Assembly (NCBI RefSeq): GCF_045679555.1
Contig: NC_092091.1
Coordinates: 10,813,918 to 10,877,917, forward strand
Direction: 5' to 3'
From: Salvelinus alpinus
Lineage: Eukaryota; Chordata; Actinopteri; Salmoniformes; Salmonidae
DNA length: 64,000 bases
The notes beneath the pieces are model-generated. The model saw nothing but the letters and a program-made list of their open reading frames with translations, had not been told where the DNA came from and did not search any database. Shown here piece by piece: positions 1-10,600 of this stretch; within the stretch, counting starts at the first letter, position 1, and each line of letters opens with the position of its first letter. Position numbers and translations under genes: made by a program.

Positions 1-975
1 TTATATGTAGATAAATGTTTAAAATCCATATTATTTATGATTATTTATTTGAATTGCGGGCCCTCCAGTTTCACCGGAAGTTGTCCCTCTAACGGGACCC
101 CTAGCCCTAAGAAGATTTATTAAGGACACTATAACAATATGGAAGAAAATGAAACGTATTCTACACTATAACAATATGGAACACTATAACAATATGGAAG
201 AAAATGAAACGTATTCTACATGAACCAATATCACTCCCTAAAAGCACAACCTTATGGAACAATCCTAGGATAGCTTTTCAGAATTCACAGATAAATTGGT
301 CTACATGGAAAACTATAAAGGCATAGAAACCGTAAATGACTTAGTAGCAGGAAATACATTTATTTCAATGACAGAATTAAAAAAGCAATTTTGGATTGAT
401 ACATGCAATTTATGAGTTTCATATCACGGAAATTCTGTTTGAAATCGTTTGGACATCAGAGAAACCTTGAGGGAATCTTATTTGAGTCAGAAAAGGATGA
501 TCATATGATAGGTAAGATATACAAAACCTTGCAGAGAGCCTATCCAACTGACAATCTCTTAGAAACAAAGTATATACTATTGGAACCAAGACTTAAAAAT
601 AACTTATGTTGGTACAAGATGGAGGGAATGTTGAAGCATAACTAATTAAATTACAGTTAATGAAAATGCTTAATCCAGTATAAACTAATGTATCGAATTT
701 ATTATACACAAGACAAAATTCACCAATGACAATGACTCATTCCCAATGATCCATGCATTCTGGGAATGCTAATAAAGTCCAAAAGTGATGGGCGGAGCTA
801 GAAAGTTGGCTGTATTACAATGTAAACCTACTTACATTTACATTTAAGTCATTTAGCAGACGCTCTTATCCAGAGCGACTTACAAATTGGAAAGTTCATA
901 CATATTCATCCATATTCATCCTGGTCCCCCCGTGGGGAATGAACCCACAACCCTGGCGTTGCAAGCGCCATGCTT
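1..975. repeat. Left copy of a near-identical 975-bp direct repeat
   Basis: This block matches 4014-4988 almost base for base at a constant offset of 4013. I saw only a couple of substitutions, for example near 571-574. It contains the right end of an inverted-repeat element (to about 117), an L1-like ORF2 3' remnant and most of a tRNA-derived SINE. The window begins inside the repeat, so its true left limit is unknown. Either a segmental duplication of about 4 kb or an assembly duplication would explain it. Confidence 0.93.
280..830 (+). mobile_element. L1/Tx1-type LINE ORF2 3' remnant (left copy)
   Basis: Translating across frames gives pieces typical of the C-terminal part of fish L1/Tx1 ORF2: a 'W-KGI-TVNDL' stretch near 300-360, then 'KTLQRAYPTDNLLE' near 517-570, then an 'IHAFWEC' stretch near 750-770. 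The frame is broken by several stops and shifts. The longest open piece (403-645, 80 codons) is only a fragment of the decayed ORF and is not a gene. The same remnant recurs at 4293-4843. Confidence 0.6.
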
Positions 976-985
976 GCAACGCCAA
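832..985 (-). repeat. tRNA-derived SINE with conserved teleost domain, cut off at 975
   Basis: The + strand shows the common teleost block 'catttagcagacgctcttat', followed by the reverse complement of a tRNA-like head with box-B-like and box-A-like stretches. The intact copy at 4845-5012 continues through the full tRNA-like acceptor region. This copy breaks at the duplication junction. It is a retroposed SINE and not a working tRNA gene. Confidence 0.65.
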
Positions 986-1360
986 ACACTAGAGTGACAG
1001 TTATAAATGTGAAGAAACTAACACTAAAGTGACAGTTATAAATGTGAGGAAACTATAACACTAAAGAGTGAGTTATAAATGTGAAGAAACTAACACTAAA
1101 GTAACAGTTATAAATGTGAAGAAACTAACACTAAAGTGACAGTTATAAATGTGAGGAAACTAACACTAAAGAGTGAGTTATAAATGTGAAGAAACTAACA
1201 CTAAAGTAACAGTTATAAATGTGAAGAAACTAACACTAAAGTGACAGTTATAAATGTAAGGAAACGAACACTAAAGTGACAGTTATAAATGTGAAGAAAC
1301 TAACACTAAAGTAACAGTTATAAATGTGAAGAAACTAACACTAAAGTGACATAAGGGTAA
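986..1360. repeat. 35-bp minisatellite
   Basis: About ten tandem copies of a roughly 35-bp unit containing 'cactaaagtgacagttataa', with 35-37 bp spacing and point variants. The array starts right at the breakpoint of the 975-bp repeat and ends about 50 bp before the first exonuclease exon, so it lies in that gene's intron. Confidence 0.9.
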
Positions 1361-1409
1361 ACGGTACTGTCCTTTAAATGTGACGGAATCTCCATCTACC
1401 TCCATAGAC

Positions 1410-1973
1410 ACATCCGTGTGTGACATCATCCAGCTGTCGGCCATCAGCGGGGAGAGGACATTCAACGTGTACTCTGTTCCTCGTTGCAACATGACGGACG
1501 AGGCCTCCAGTGTCACAGGGTTCACCGTCAGGGACCACCGGACCCTGCTCCTACACGGTGAACCGGTGGACACCATCCCCCTCAGGGAGGCCCTCACCTC
1601 CTTCATCTCTTTCCTCGGATCCTTCCACGAGCCCCTGCTGGCGGCCCACAATGCCCGGCGCTTCGACTGTCCCGTGCTGGCCAGGGCTCTGAGGAAATGC
1701 TCCCTGATGGACGAGTTCCAGGAAGTAGTGTCTGGTTTCCTAGATACTTTCAGGATTAGTAAGGAGATGTTTCCATCCACACGGACCGGGTACTCTCAGA
1801 AGTCCTTGGTGAGGGTGTTCCTCAAGAAGACGTACGAGGCTCACAACGCCTTGGAGGATGTCAAGGCCCTGCAGGAGCTCTATCAAAAATGGAGTCCCAG
1901 CCAGGAACTGGTGCGCCGTCACACCTTCCCCCTGCAACATGCCTCTAACCCATACACTAGAAGGGCTTACTGA
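1410..1973 (+). CDS. Last coding exon of a PML-exon-9-like (plex9/TREX-related) DEDDh exonuclease, copy 1; 5' exon outside the window
   Basis: The exon follows an acceptor (tccatag, ending at 1409) in phase 1, the same phase as the complete paralogue at 11432. The reading 'CDIIQLSAISGE' aligns with the paralogue's 'CEIVQLAAVSGG'. Exo II is visible as 'AAHNARRFDCPVLARAL' and Exo III as 'YEAHNALEDVKALQELY', which carries the catalytic His and last Asp of DEDDh enzymes. The Exo I motif (DxE) belongs to an upstream exon that is not in the window. The frame is open to a TGA ending at 1973. The family degrades single-stranded DNA or RNA 3' ends, and the C-terminal exon of PML-I has the same fold. 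Function here is inferred from motifs. The paralogue at 7688-12105 is clearly diverged, so the pair is an old tandem duplication. What is odd is the placement between two near-identical repeats. Confidence 0.8.
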   Translation, partial: TSVCDIIQLSAISGERTFNVYSVPRCNMTDEASSVTGFTVRDHRTLLLHGEPVDTIPLREALTSFISFLGSFHEPLLAAHNARRFDCPVLARALRKCSLMDEFQEVVSGFLDTFRISKEMFPSTRTGYSQKSLVRVFLKKTYEAHNALEDVKALQELYQKWSPSQELVRRHTFPLQHASNPYTRRAY

Positions 1974-2394
1974 TTGAGGGAAGCATCTGTAAAAAAATAT
2001 ATTTATAATAATATTTTATTACACATGCAGGTTTTTTCAGTGTTTTCACACTGTATTTCCACAGTTACTTATTTCTGATCGAGGGAAGCATCTGTAAAAA
2101 AAATAAACATATAATATTTTATTACACACGCAGGTTTTTTGTGTGCCCTGGTCTTTCCTGTGCATATAGTACTTTTGTGGAGGATCTTGTCCACAGTATA
2201 AAAATAAGAAAATGTAACTGTAATATTGTCATGTACAATTTTAGCAAACAATAATCATGTGGTAGCGTGTGTAAAAAAATTTTTTTAAACATGCTTTATA
2301 AAATTGTAATATTTGAAAATGGTTATTAATTAAAGTCTGAAACAGGTTTAGGATTTTTGTTGTCTTCTTGGTTCCACTGTAAACATATATGAAG
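1974..2394 (+). other. 3' flank / probable 3' UTR of exonuclease copy 1
   Basis: AT-rich sequence with a short partial duplication: 'gagggaagcatctgtaaaaa' occurs at about 1976 and again near 2078. Several A/T runs and an AATAAA near 2102 could end the transcript. No further coding signal is seen. Confidence 0.45.
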
Positions 2395-2662
2395 AACTAT
2401 ATTAACTTTTAACATGGCACACCTGTTGATTGAAATGCATTCCAGGTGACTACCTCATGAAGCTGGTTGAGAGAATGCCAAGAGTGTGCAAAGCTGTCAT
2501 CAATGCAAAGGGTGGCTATTTGAAGAATCTCAAATATAAAATATATTTTGATTTGTTTAACCCTTTTTTGATTACTACATGATTCCATATGTGTTATTTC
2601 ATAGTTTTGATGTCTTCACTATTATTCTACAATGTAGAAAATAGTAAAAAGTAGTGTATATA
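2395..2662 (+). mobile_element. 3' end fragment of a Tc1-like transposon
   Basis: The stretch from 'ggcacacctgttgattgaaa' to 'ttctacaatgtagaaaatag' matches the well-known 3' portion of a common salmonid Tc1-like family (C-terminal transposase remnant plus 3' UTR). The transposase body and 5' end are missing. Confidence 0.6.
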
Positions 2663-2732
2663 GTGTGTATATTTAGTGTATATTTTCAAAGGAAAAGCTA
2701 AGAACATTAACAACTTCGTAGTTAAGAACACT

Positions 2733-4117
2733 TCTTAGGGCTAGGCCCTTTTTTCTCCACTTCCTGTCTGAATGACGTTCCCAAAGTAAACTGCCTGTAG
2801 CTCAGGCCCTGAATCCAGGATATAGATACAATTGGTACCATTGGAAAGGAAACACTTTGAAGTTTGTAGAAGTGTTAAAATAATGTAGAAGAATATAACA
2901 CAATAGATATAGTATGAGAAAATCCAAAGGAAAACCAACCAGAATTTTTTTTTGAGAGACCAACCTCTTAGAACTTCAAGAGAAAGGTCATATTGAAAAT
3001 TAGCTCCCTGGATGCAATTCATATGGCTTCCACAGGGTGTCAGCAGTCTATGTTCAAGGTTTCAGGCTTATAACTTTAAAAATGAATAAGAAATATCAGT
3101 TTTTGCAGAAGGACACAGTCTTGGAAATTCGTGTTTGCGCGCACTATGAAGACATTACGCACCTGCTAAAATCGGTTTCCTATTGAAAAAAAATTATTTT
3201 ATTTATTTCACCTTTATTTAACCAGGTAGGCAAGTTGAGAACAAGTTCTCATTTACAATTGCGACCTGGCCAAGATAAAGCAAAGCAGTTCGACACATAC
3301 AACAACACAGAGTTACACATGGAGTAAAACAAACATACAGTCAATAATACAGTAGACAAATAAGTCTATATACAATGTGAGCAAATGAGGTGAGATAAGG
3401 GAGGTAAAGGGGAAAAAAGGCCATGGTGGCGAAGTAAATAGAATATAGCAAGTAAAACACTGGAATGGTAGATTTGCAGTGGAAGAATGTGCAAAGTAGA
3501 GATAGAAATAATGGGGTGCAAAGGAGCAAAATAAATAAATAAATACAGTAGGGGGAGAGCATACTTCTTTCCGTAAGAAATATTATAGTTTGATTACATT
3601 TTAGGGTATCTGAGGAGTAAATAGAAACATATTTTGACTTGTTGAAACAAAGTTTAGGGCTAGATTTTCAGATTCCTTTCTCTGCATGTTGAACAAGTGG
3701 ATTACTCAAATCGATGGCGCCAACTAAACAGACTTTTTGGGATATAAAGAAGGATTTTATCTAACAAAACGACACTACATGTTATAGCTGGGAACCTTTG
3801 GATGACAAATCAGAGGAAGATTTTCAGAAAGTAAGTGAATATTTAATCGTTATTTGTGAATATGAAACCTGTGCTGGTGGAAAAATATTTTGATGTGGGG
3901 CGCCGTCCTCAAACAATCGCATGGCGTGTTTTCGCTGTAATAGCTACTGTAAATCGTATAAGTGCAGTTAGATTAACAAGAATTTAAGCGTTCAGCCGAT
4001 ATAAGACCTACACTTATATGTAGATAAATGTTTAAAATCCATATTATTTATGATTATTTATTTGAATTGCGGGCCCTCCAGTTTCACCGGAAGTTGTCCC
4101 TCTAACGGGACCCCTAG
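2733..4117. mobile_element. Inverted-repeat (MITE-like) element with a nested repeat
   Basis: The left end reads 'cttcttagggctagg' and the right end 'cctagccctaagaag', a perfect 15-bp terminal inverted repeat about 1.4 kb apart. There is no coding capacity. Inner parts resemble a widespread salmonid repeat ('gcctgtagctcaggccctga'). A separate repeat is inserted at 3190-3560. The right end is also present in the left direct repeat (to about 117), which shows that the 975-bp duplication starts inside this element. The superfamily is not determined. Confidence 0.6.
3190..3560. repeat. Dispersed salmonid repeat nested in the inverted-repeat element
   Basis: The block beginning 'cctttatttaaccaggtagg' and running through 'acacagagttacacatggag' is a dispersed repeat I recognise from salmonid genomes. 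It has no coding content and interrupts the surrounding inverted-repeat element. Confidence 0.55.
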
Positions 4118-4988
4118 CCCTAAGAAGATTTATTAAGGACACTATAACAATATGGAAGAAAATGAAACGTATTCTACACTATAACAATATGGAACACTAT
4201 AACAATATGGAAGAAAATGAAACGTATTCTACATGAACCAATATCACTCCCTAAAAGCACAACCTTATGGAACAATCCTAGGATAGCTTTTCAGAATTCA
4301 CAGATAAATTGGTCTACATGGAAAACTATAAAGGCATAGAAACCGTAAATGACTTAGTAGCAGGAAATACATTTATTTCAATGACAGAATTAAAAAAGCA
4401 ATTTTGGATTGATACATGCAATTTATGAGTTTCATATCACGGAAATTCTGTTTGAAATCGTTTGGACATCAGAGAAACCTTGAGGGAATCTTATTTGAGT
4501 CAGAAAAGGATGATCATATGATAGGTAAGATATACAAAACCTTGCAGAGAGCCTATCCAACTGACAATCTCTTAGAAACAAAATATAAACTATTGGAACC
4601 AAGACTTAAAAATAACTTATGTTGGTACAAGATGGAGGGAATGTTGAAGCATAACTAATTAAATTACAGTTAATGAAAATGCTTAATCCAGTATAAACTA
4701 ATGTATCGAATTTATTATACACAAGACAAAATTCACCAATGACAATGACTCATTCCCAATGATCCATGCATTCTGGGAATGCTAATAAAGTCCAAAAGTG
4801 ATGGGCGGAGCTAGAAAGTTGGCTGTATTACAATGTAAACCTACTTACATTTACATTTAAGTCATTTAGCAGACGCTCTTATCCAGAGCGACTTACAAAT
4901 TGGAAAGTTCATACATATTCATCCATATTCATCCTGGTCCCCCCGTGGGGAATGAACCCACAACCCTGGCGTTGCAAGCGCCATGCTC
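4014..4988. repeat. Right copy of the 975-bp direct repeat
   Basis: Partner of 1-975. It includes the L1-like remnant at 4293-4843, whose longest open piece is 4416-4658. Here the SINE continues uninterrupted to about 5012, so this copy preserves the ancestral arrangement at the right edge. Confidence 0.93.
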
Positions 4989-5012
4989 TACCAACTGAGC
5001 CACACGGGACTA
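4845..5012 (-). repeat. tRNA-derived SINE with conserved teleost domain (complete head)
   Basis: Same SINE as at 832-985 but with the whole tRNA-like head. On the minus strand it reads 'cccgtgtggctcagttggta' and later 'gggttcattcccc' (box A and box B). The teleost block 'catttagcagacgctcttat' lies at its 3' side. Confidence 0.65.
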
Positions 5013-5410
5013 CTTTTTAGTCCGTCTGTCTGCATATTTCAAGACATGGCATATGGGGGTGTAGTGAGATACCCGATGGGCTGGATGATTCTCTTCTCAT
5101 CACTCATCATCTTGGAGAAGAAAAAAAACGTATACTAAAAATGTGGAAGTCAATCAATCCGATTCTCGCTTCCTCCCTCCTGCCTTCCGTCTTTAAGGGC
5201 ATGTATTTCCATTGTTAGAGTGGTCACTTGAGAAAGTAGAAACCTTCCATAACACAGAGAGATGAACCTGGAGAAGAGCTCCCTAAGCAAGCTGGTCCTG
5301 GGGCTCTGTTCACAAACACAAACACACCCCACAGATCCCCAGGACAGCAACACAATTAGACCCAACCAAATCATGACAAAACAAAAAGATTATTACTTTT
5401 TTGAATGTAT
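5013..5410. other. Intergenic, no gene seen
   Basis: No coding signal or recognisable element beyond weak repeat-like sequence around 5150-5370. Confidence 0.4.
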
Positions 5411-6180
5411 TTTTTGAATTGTTTTATTTTACCTTTATTTATACAGGTTTTTTCTTATTGAGATAACATCTCTTTTCCAAGAGAGACCTGGTCCAATAGC
5501 AGCAGGGGGAACAACGTTTCAGACAAAACAACTTACATACACTAACACAACATTAAACAAAACTATAAACACACATACAGTACAACAATTACATATTACA
5601 TTAAAAACACAAACATTGACACATTGGAAAGAATTTACAAAAAAACAGAGGAAACTAGATTGCTATTTGGCCCTAAACAGAGAGTACACAGTGGCAGAAT
5701 ACCTGACCACTGTGACTGACCTAAACTTAAGGAAAGCTTTGACTATGTACAGACTCAGTGGGCATAGTCTTGCTATTGAGAAAAGTCGCCGTAGGCAGAC
5801 CTGGCTCTCAAGAGAAGACATGCTATGTGCACACTGCCCACAAAATGAGGTGGAAACTGAGCTGCACTTCCTGACCTCCTGCCCAATGTATGACCGTATT
5901 AGAGACACATATTTCCCTCAGATTACACAGATCCACAAACAATTCATATTTATGTTTATTTATGTTCCCTTTTTTACTTTAACTATTTGCACATAATTAC
6001 AACACTGTGTATTGACATAAGATGACATTTGAAATATCTTTATTATTTTGGAACTTCTGTGAGTGTAATATGTACTGTTAACTTTTTATTGTTTATTTCA
6101 CTTTTGTTTATCTATTTCACTTGCTTCGCCAATGTAAACATATGTTTCCCATGCCAATAAAGCCCCTTGAATTGAATTGA
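5411..6180 (+). mobile_element. LINE ORF2 C-terminal fragment with 3' UTR (CR1/L2-like), preceded by a dispersed repeat
   Basis: The open stretch 5616-5996 includes 'CAHCPQNEVETELHFLTSCP', the Cys/His tail typical of CR1/L2-type reverse-transcriptase ORFs. It is followed by an AT-rich 3' UTR ending 'aataaagccccttgaattga', the short-repeat terminus of such elements. The element is strongly 5' truncated and the upstream reverse transcriptase is absent. Sequence at 5411-5615 is another dispersed repeat. Confidence 0.65.
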
Positions 6181-6216
6181 AAGGTGTCTGCAGAAGGGAA
6201 AAGCCTAGACGTCCGT

Positions 6217-6545
6217 GTCAAATCAAATCAAATCAAACTTTATTTGTCACATGCGCCGATTACAAGTGTAGACTTTACCGTGAAATGTTTACTTACAAAC
6301 CCTTAACCAACAGTGCAGTTCAAGAAGAGTTAAGAAGATAATTACCAAGTACACTAAAATAAAAAGTAATAATAAAAAGTAACACAATAAGAATAACGAG
6401 GCTATATACAGGGGACACCAGTACTGAGTCAGTGTGCAGGGGTACAGGTTAGTTAAGGTAATTTGTACATGTAGGTAGGGGTGTAGTGACTATGCATAGA
6501 TAATAAACAGTGAGTAGCAGCAGTGTACAAAGGGGAGGGGGGGGT
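6217..6545 (-). repeat. RSg-1-like LINE/SINE tail, reverse orientation
   Basis: Starts with (aaatc)n and continues 'aaactttatttgtcacatgc' through 'gaataacgaggctatataca', a very common salmonid LINE 3' region lying on the minus strand. The same family recurs at 25465-26075, where part of it has expanded into tandem arrays. Confidence 0.65.
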
Positions 6546-6639
6546 CAATGTAAATAGTCAGGTGGCCATTTCATTCATTATGTTGGAAGAGATTATCTCA
6601 TGTGTTGTAAAAGTGAGTAGAATGTGAAGTGTTGCAATT

Positions 6640-7255
6640 GTGGTTGGAACCATGAAGCAACGTTTTTTGGAATGTCCGACTAGGGCTCCCTGCCATCCAG
6701 GACCTCTATACCAGGCGGTGTCAGAGAAAAGCCCTAAAAATTGTCAGACTCCAGCCACCCAAGCCACAGACTGTTCTCTTTGCTACCACATGGCAAGAGG
6801 TAAAGGTGCACCAAGTCTGGAACCAACAGGACCCTGAACAGATTCTACCCCCAAGCCATAAGACTGCTAAATAGTTAGTTAAATAGTTAACCAAATAGCA
6901 ACCCAGATTATCTGCATTGACCCCTTGTTGAATTTTTTGTTGTTGGACTCATCACATACACTGCTGCTACTGTTAACTATCTGTCGTTTTTCCCCTAGTT
7001 ATATGTACATATTTACCTCAATTACCTCGTACCCCTTGTATCGACTCGGTACTCATACCTCTTGTATTTAGACACATTATCGTTACTCATTGTGTATATA
7101 TTAATACTTTCATTATTACGTGTTTTACTTTTCTGTTATTTCTCTCATTTCTTTCTCCCTGCATTGTTGGGAAGGGCCCGTAAGTAAGCATTTCACTGTT
7201 AGACCACACCTTTTGTCTACGAAACATGTGACGAATATAAATGTATTTTATTTTT
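6640..7255 (+). mobile_element. LINE 3' end (Rex1/RSg-1-like), forward orientation
   Basis: One frame gives 'RRCQRKALKIVRLQPPKPQT', resembling the C-terminal end of Rex1/RSg-1-type ORF2. A long 3' UTR follows, ending 'agcatttcactgttagacca' and 'catgtgacgaatataaatg'. It lies tail to tail with the reverse-oriented copy at 6217-6545. The ORF is a short broken remnant. Confidence 0.6.
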
Positions 7256-7687
7256 ACCTTGTTTTTTCAACCCCGTCCAGTTGGTGGCGGCAATACACCT
7301 TTTGGGGGTGTGGTCCGCTATGAAACGCACAAGAAGAAGAAGAAGAAGCAGTAGAAGAAGTCGTCACAGTTAGAACAATGATTTAGTTTTCAAATCTTTG
7401 ACGTTGTCGTCTTTCTAGAGTTTCCTCCCTCACTGTACTAATGTTTGTGCTGTTGCCCAAGGTTTGGGATGTCCGACACTAGCTGAATAGCCCCAAATAG
7501 AATGGTAAGAATCCAAGCAAAATAACGAATTTCTTTGGTCTAGTAATATTTATTGTTTCATTGTCTTGTCTCTGGCGAATTGTTTGCTCTCAACTTAATT
7601 CACGGCGCATCTATTATAAATCGTCAGCTTGAGCTCTGCATTTTCACAACATTTTTCTCTTTTGATTCATAGACGTGATGAGAACTA
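7256..7687 (+). promoter_or_regulatory. 5' region of exonuclease gene copy 2
   Basis: Non-repetitive stretch directly upstream of the ATG. It has an (aag)n run near 7330-7355 and a possible acceptor (gattcatag, ending 7671) just before the start codon, which suggests a non-coding first exon upstream. No TATA box or other core promoter element is obvious. Confidence 0.35.
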
Positions 7688-10600
7688 ATGGAAAATGAGA
7701 ACTCTCCCCTCGCTGTGGCCACCAGCCCTGGCCGAAGTGTGGTTTTCTTTGACTTGGAGACAACAGGACTTGGTCAGTCACTCGATATTCTTGCTACATT
7801 ACTGCAGCCTGTCGTGTTGTTGATACATTGTAACAGTCTGGTGGCGGTCCCTACTTTTGCTCTTGCAACAGTGTATGAAGAACCAACGTTGGCGCGATGT
7901 TTATCAACTTTCAATCAAAGCCAACGTTTACGTTTTTTCATAATCATTCAATATAATCATGTAGGGCAGGTTATATTAATTCACCATAGTAGTGTGATCA
8001 GTCTGTCCTGGTTCTGGGGACCAACAGCAGACCTGTCAACATGTACGCATTTTGCGTACCAGCTACGCAATTCTCTGTCCACCGAACCCCGAAAAAAGCA
8101 GAGTTCATGCGCCTCAGAAGTTCCTTCCTCGATACCAGAAGTGGTCATGCTTGACGCAATCCAAGCTATCATATCATGCATTTTGTACTTTGTGCTAGCA
8201 GGATGTTGACATCAGTCATCAAGGAAGCTCAGGTAAGTGGTTACATATAAGCTAAATGATTTGATCCTAAGATATATTGCATAATATTACTATTGCCCAT
8301 ATTACTTTAATGATTTGAATAAATGGATAATGAAAAAGAGAATACAGCCATGACCATGTTAATTTCCCCCCCCAAATTATTGTACAATGTGGTCCCTCTT
8401 TAACTTTTAGATAGTAGACATCATGTGGATGGGGAAAAGCATCAGCTACTGTCCCGGTCTACTGGCAGCTACAGCATCAACCCCAGCTATAGCAACCTTT
8501 TCCCACCAAGCCAGTGATTTTATTTATTTAAGTTTTATTTAACCTTTATTTAACTAGGCAAGTCAGTTAAGAACAAATTATTATTTACAATGACGGCCTA
8601 GGAACAGTGGGTTAACTCCCTTGTTCAGGGTCAGGACGACATATTTTTACCTGGTCAGCTAAGGGATTCAATCTAGCAACCTTTCGGTTACTGGCCCAAC
8701 GCTCTAACCACTAGGCTACCCGCCCCATCGAATCCTCGATCTGACAAGGTAAAAATCTGTCGTTCTGCCTAGTTAAATAAAATAAAAATCTGGGCTGAAA
8801 CTCTTTACTGCATATATTGTTGAACACAACCTGCTGTTGTGTGGCATGCTGGGCCACTTTTTCAAAAGATGTTTCCCAACAGTGACATCACAAAGCAGTA
8901 TGGCTGTGCCAGGACGAAGACTGCAAACATCAAAACACTGGCCCTTGATGATGAGCAAGGAATCACAGAGGCAATGAAGAGGTGTCCTTTCAGCCTGGCT
9001 ACCGATGGCAGTACCGACATGGAGGATGTCAAAATGTATCCGATTGTATTACGGCGCTTCGATGCAAGTATCGGCAAGGAAGTAGTGTTATTGCTTAAGC
9101 TATGTGAATTGAGAGTCTACAGGAAGAGCTATAATTGACACTGAAATGAAGAGGAGGAGCATTCCGTGGTGCAATTGTGAGTTTTGCAGTGGATAATGCT
9201 GCTGTCATACAAGGTCTGGGAAAAGGGATGGCAGAATTTGTGAAGACCCAAAATGAAAATGTGTACTTGGTTGGTTGTGCCTGCCATTTGATACACATAG
9301 CTGCAGAGAGGGCGTCGATACGTTAATACTGAAGACTTTCTCTTAACCATCTTTTACTATCTCGACAAGAGTAGCAAGAGAAAGGCTTCTCCGCGTGACC
9401 TACAGATCCTGTTGTGACACTGATGTCAGGAAGATTTTGAAGCTGGTATCTACAAGATGGTTGTCCCCTTGGCCAGTGTATCAACCGCCTTCTGCAGCAA
9501 TGGGATCCTCTGTGTTCTTTGCCGATGAGGTATCAGAGAAAGACCACTGTGACCCCAAGCTCCACCACAACAGCCACATCCTCTTTCTCACTTGAGCCCT
9601 CTGCTAGGCAGCCCAAGAGGTTTTCCTCCTCCTCCTCCACCACCACATTGCCAATGCCACGGCTCAAGCCACCAGCTGACTCTACGAAGCCCCAACTGAG
9701 CCCCCACCTGGCTCCTCTGGAAGCAAACTCACCCCTTCCTCCATCAAATGTGGACCTACTGACAAAACCCTCGACCTGACTCTCAGTATCTGTTCAAGCA
9801 AAGGGATATCGGGGACAGAGTGGCAAAACAAAAGGCAGAAAAGAAAGAAAAAGGACCAAAAGATCTTACAAATCCTGAGAAAGTCCTAAAATTTCTCACA
9901 GATCCGGTATCAAAAATCAATGCGTACTTTTTACAGAGAGCCATACCAATTTTTTTTATGTCGGAAATCTGATTTTGCAACGAGAGGAGCCGTGCATTCA
10001 AATTTTACTGTCAACTTTAGAGATGCGACTGCAGAAACGAATGTTGTCCTTCTATAAGCCAGACACGGTCACTACCCTTATGATGGCAGAAACGAGTGGT
10101 GGTGTCAAGCCTACACTCTACCTGGAGAGACACAACCAGCTTCCTGACGTGGAGCTGTCCATTGGCCAGGACAACCGCACATAGGAAGCCTTCTATGCAG
10201 ATGTCAGAAACCTATTTTCTTCTGCAGGTGACTGCATGTTGCTGATGTTTCCATTGGGAGGTGTGCTCCTCCAGCATGCAGTGGTCGCTGACATTGCCAA
10301 CAGGCAGACTGCCGTGTTCTCATCCCTCAACTTTTTTATGGCTCTCTTTCCCTGCGTTATTCCTGACGGAACCTCTGTTAATCTGGTGGAAGATGAGTTT
10401 AGACTCTATCAGGCAACAACCTTTGAGCAGAGTCTGGTCAACATGCGCACGGATCAGGCCTGGAGAGAAATTGGCACAATGAAAAGGTGGGGGCAGCCTG
10501 GTCTACTCCTACCTTTTGGCTGTGATGCTGGGGATATTGGTCATATTCCACAGCAAGGCAGACTGTGAAGAAGGTTTCAATGATTGCCAGAGGAACTGTT

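Noticed and set aside
403-645. 80-codon open frame (and its twin at 4416-4658) as a small duplicated gene
   Set aside because: Other frames around it carry L1-type ORF2 remnants, so this is a fragment of a decayed LINE.
4900-5012. tRNA gene on the minus strand
   Set aside because: The tRNA-like box A/B region is fused to a SINE body and recurs as a dispersed repeat.
7773-8209. Continuation of the 173-codon open frame after 'LETTGLGQ' as real protein
   Set aside because: A good donor at 7773 and a matching acceptor at 11431 give a family-like join. The read-through part has no resemblance to exonucleases.
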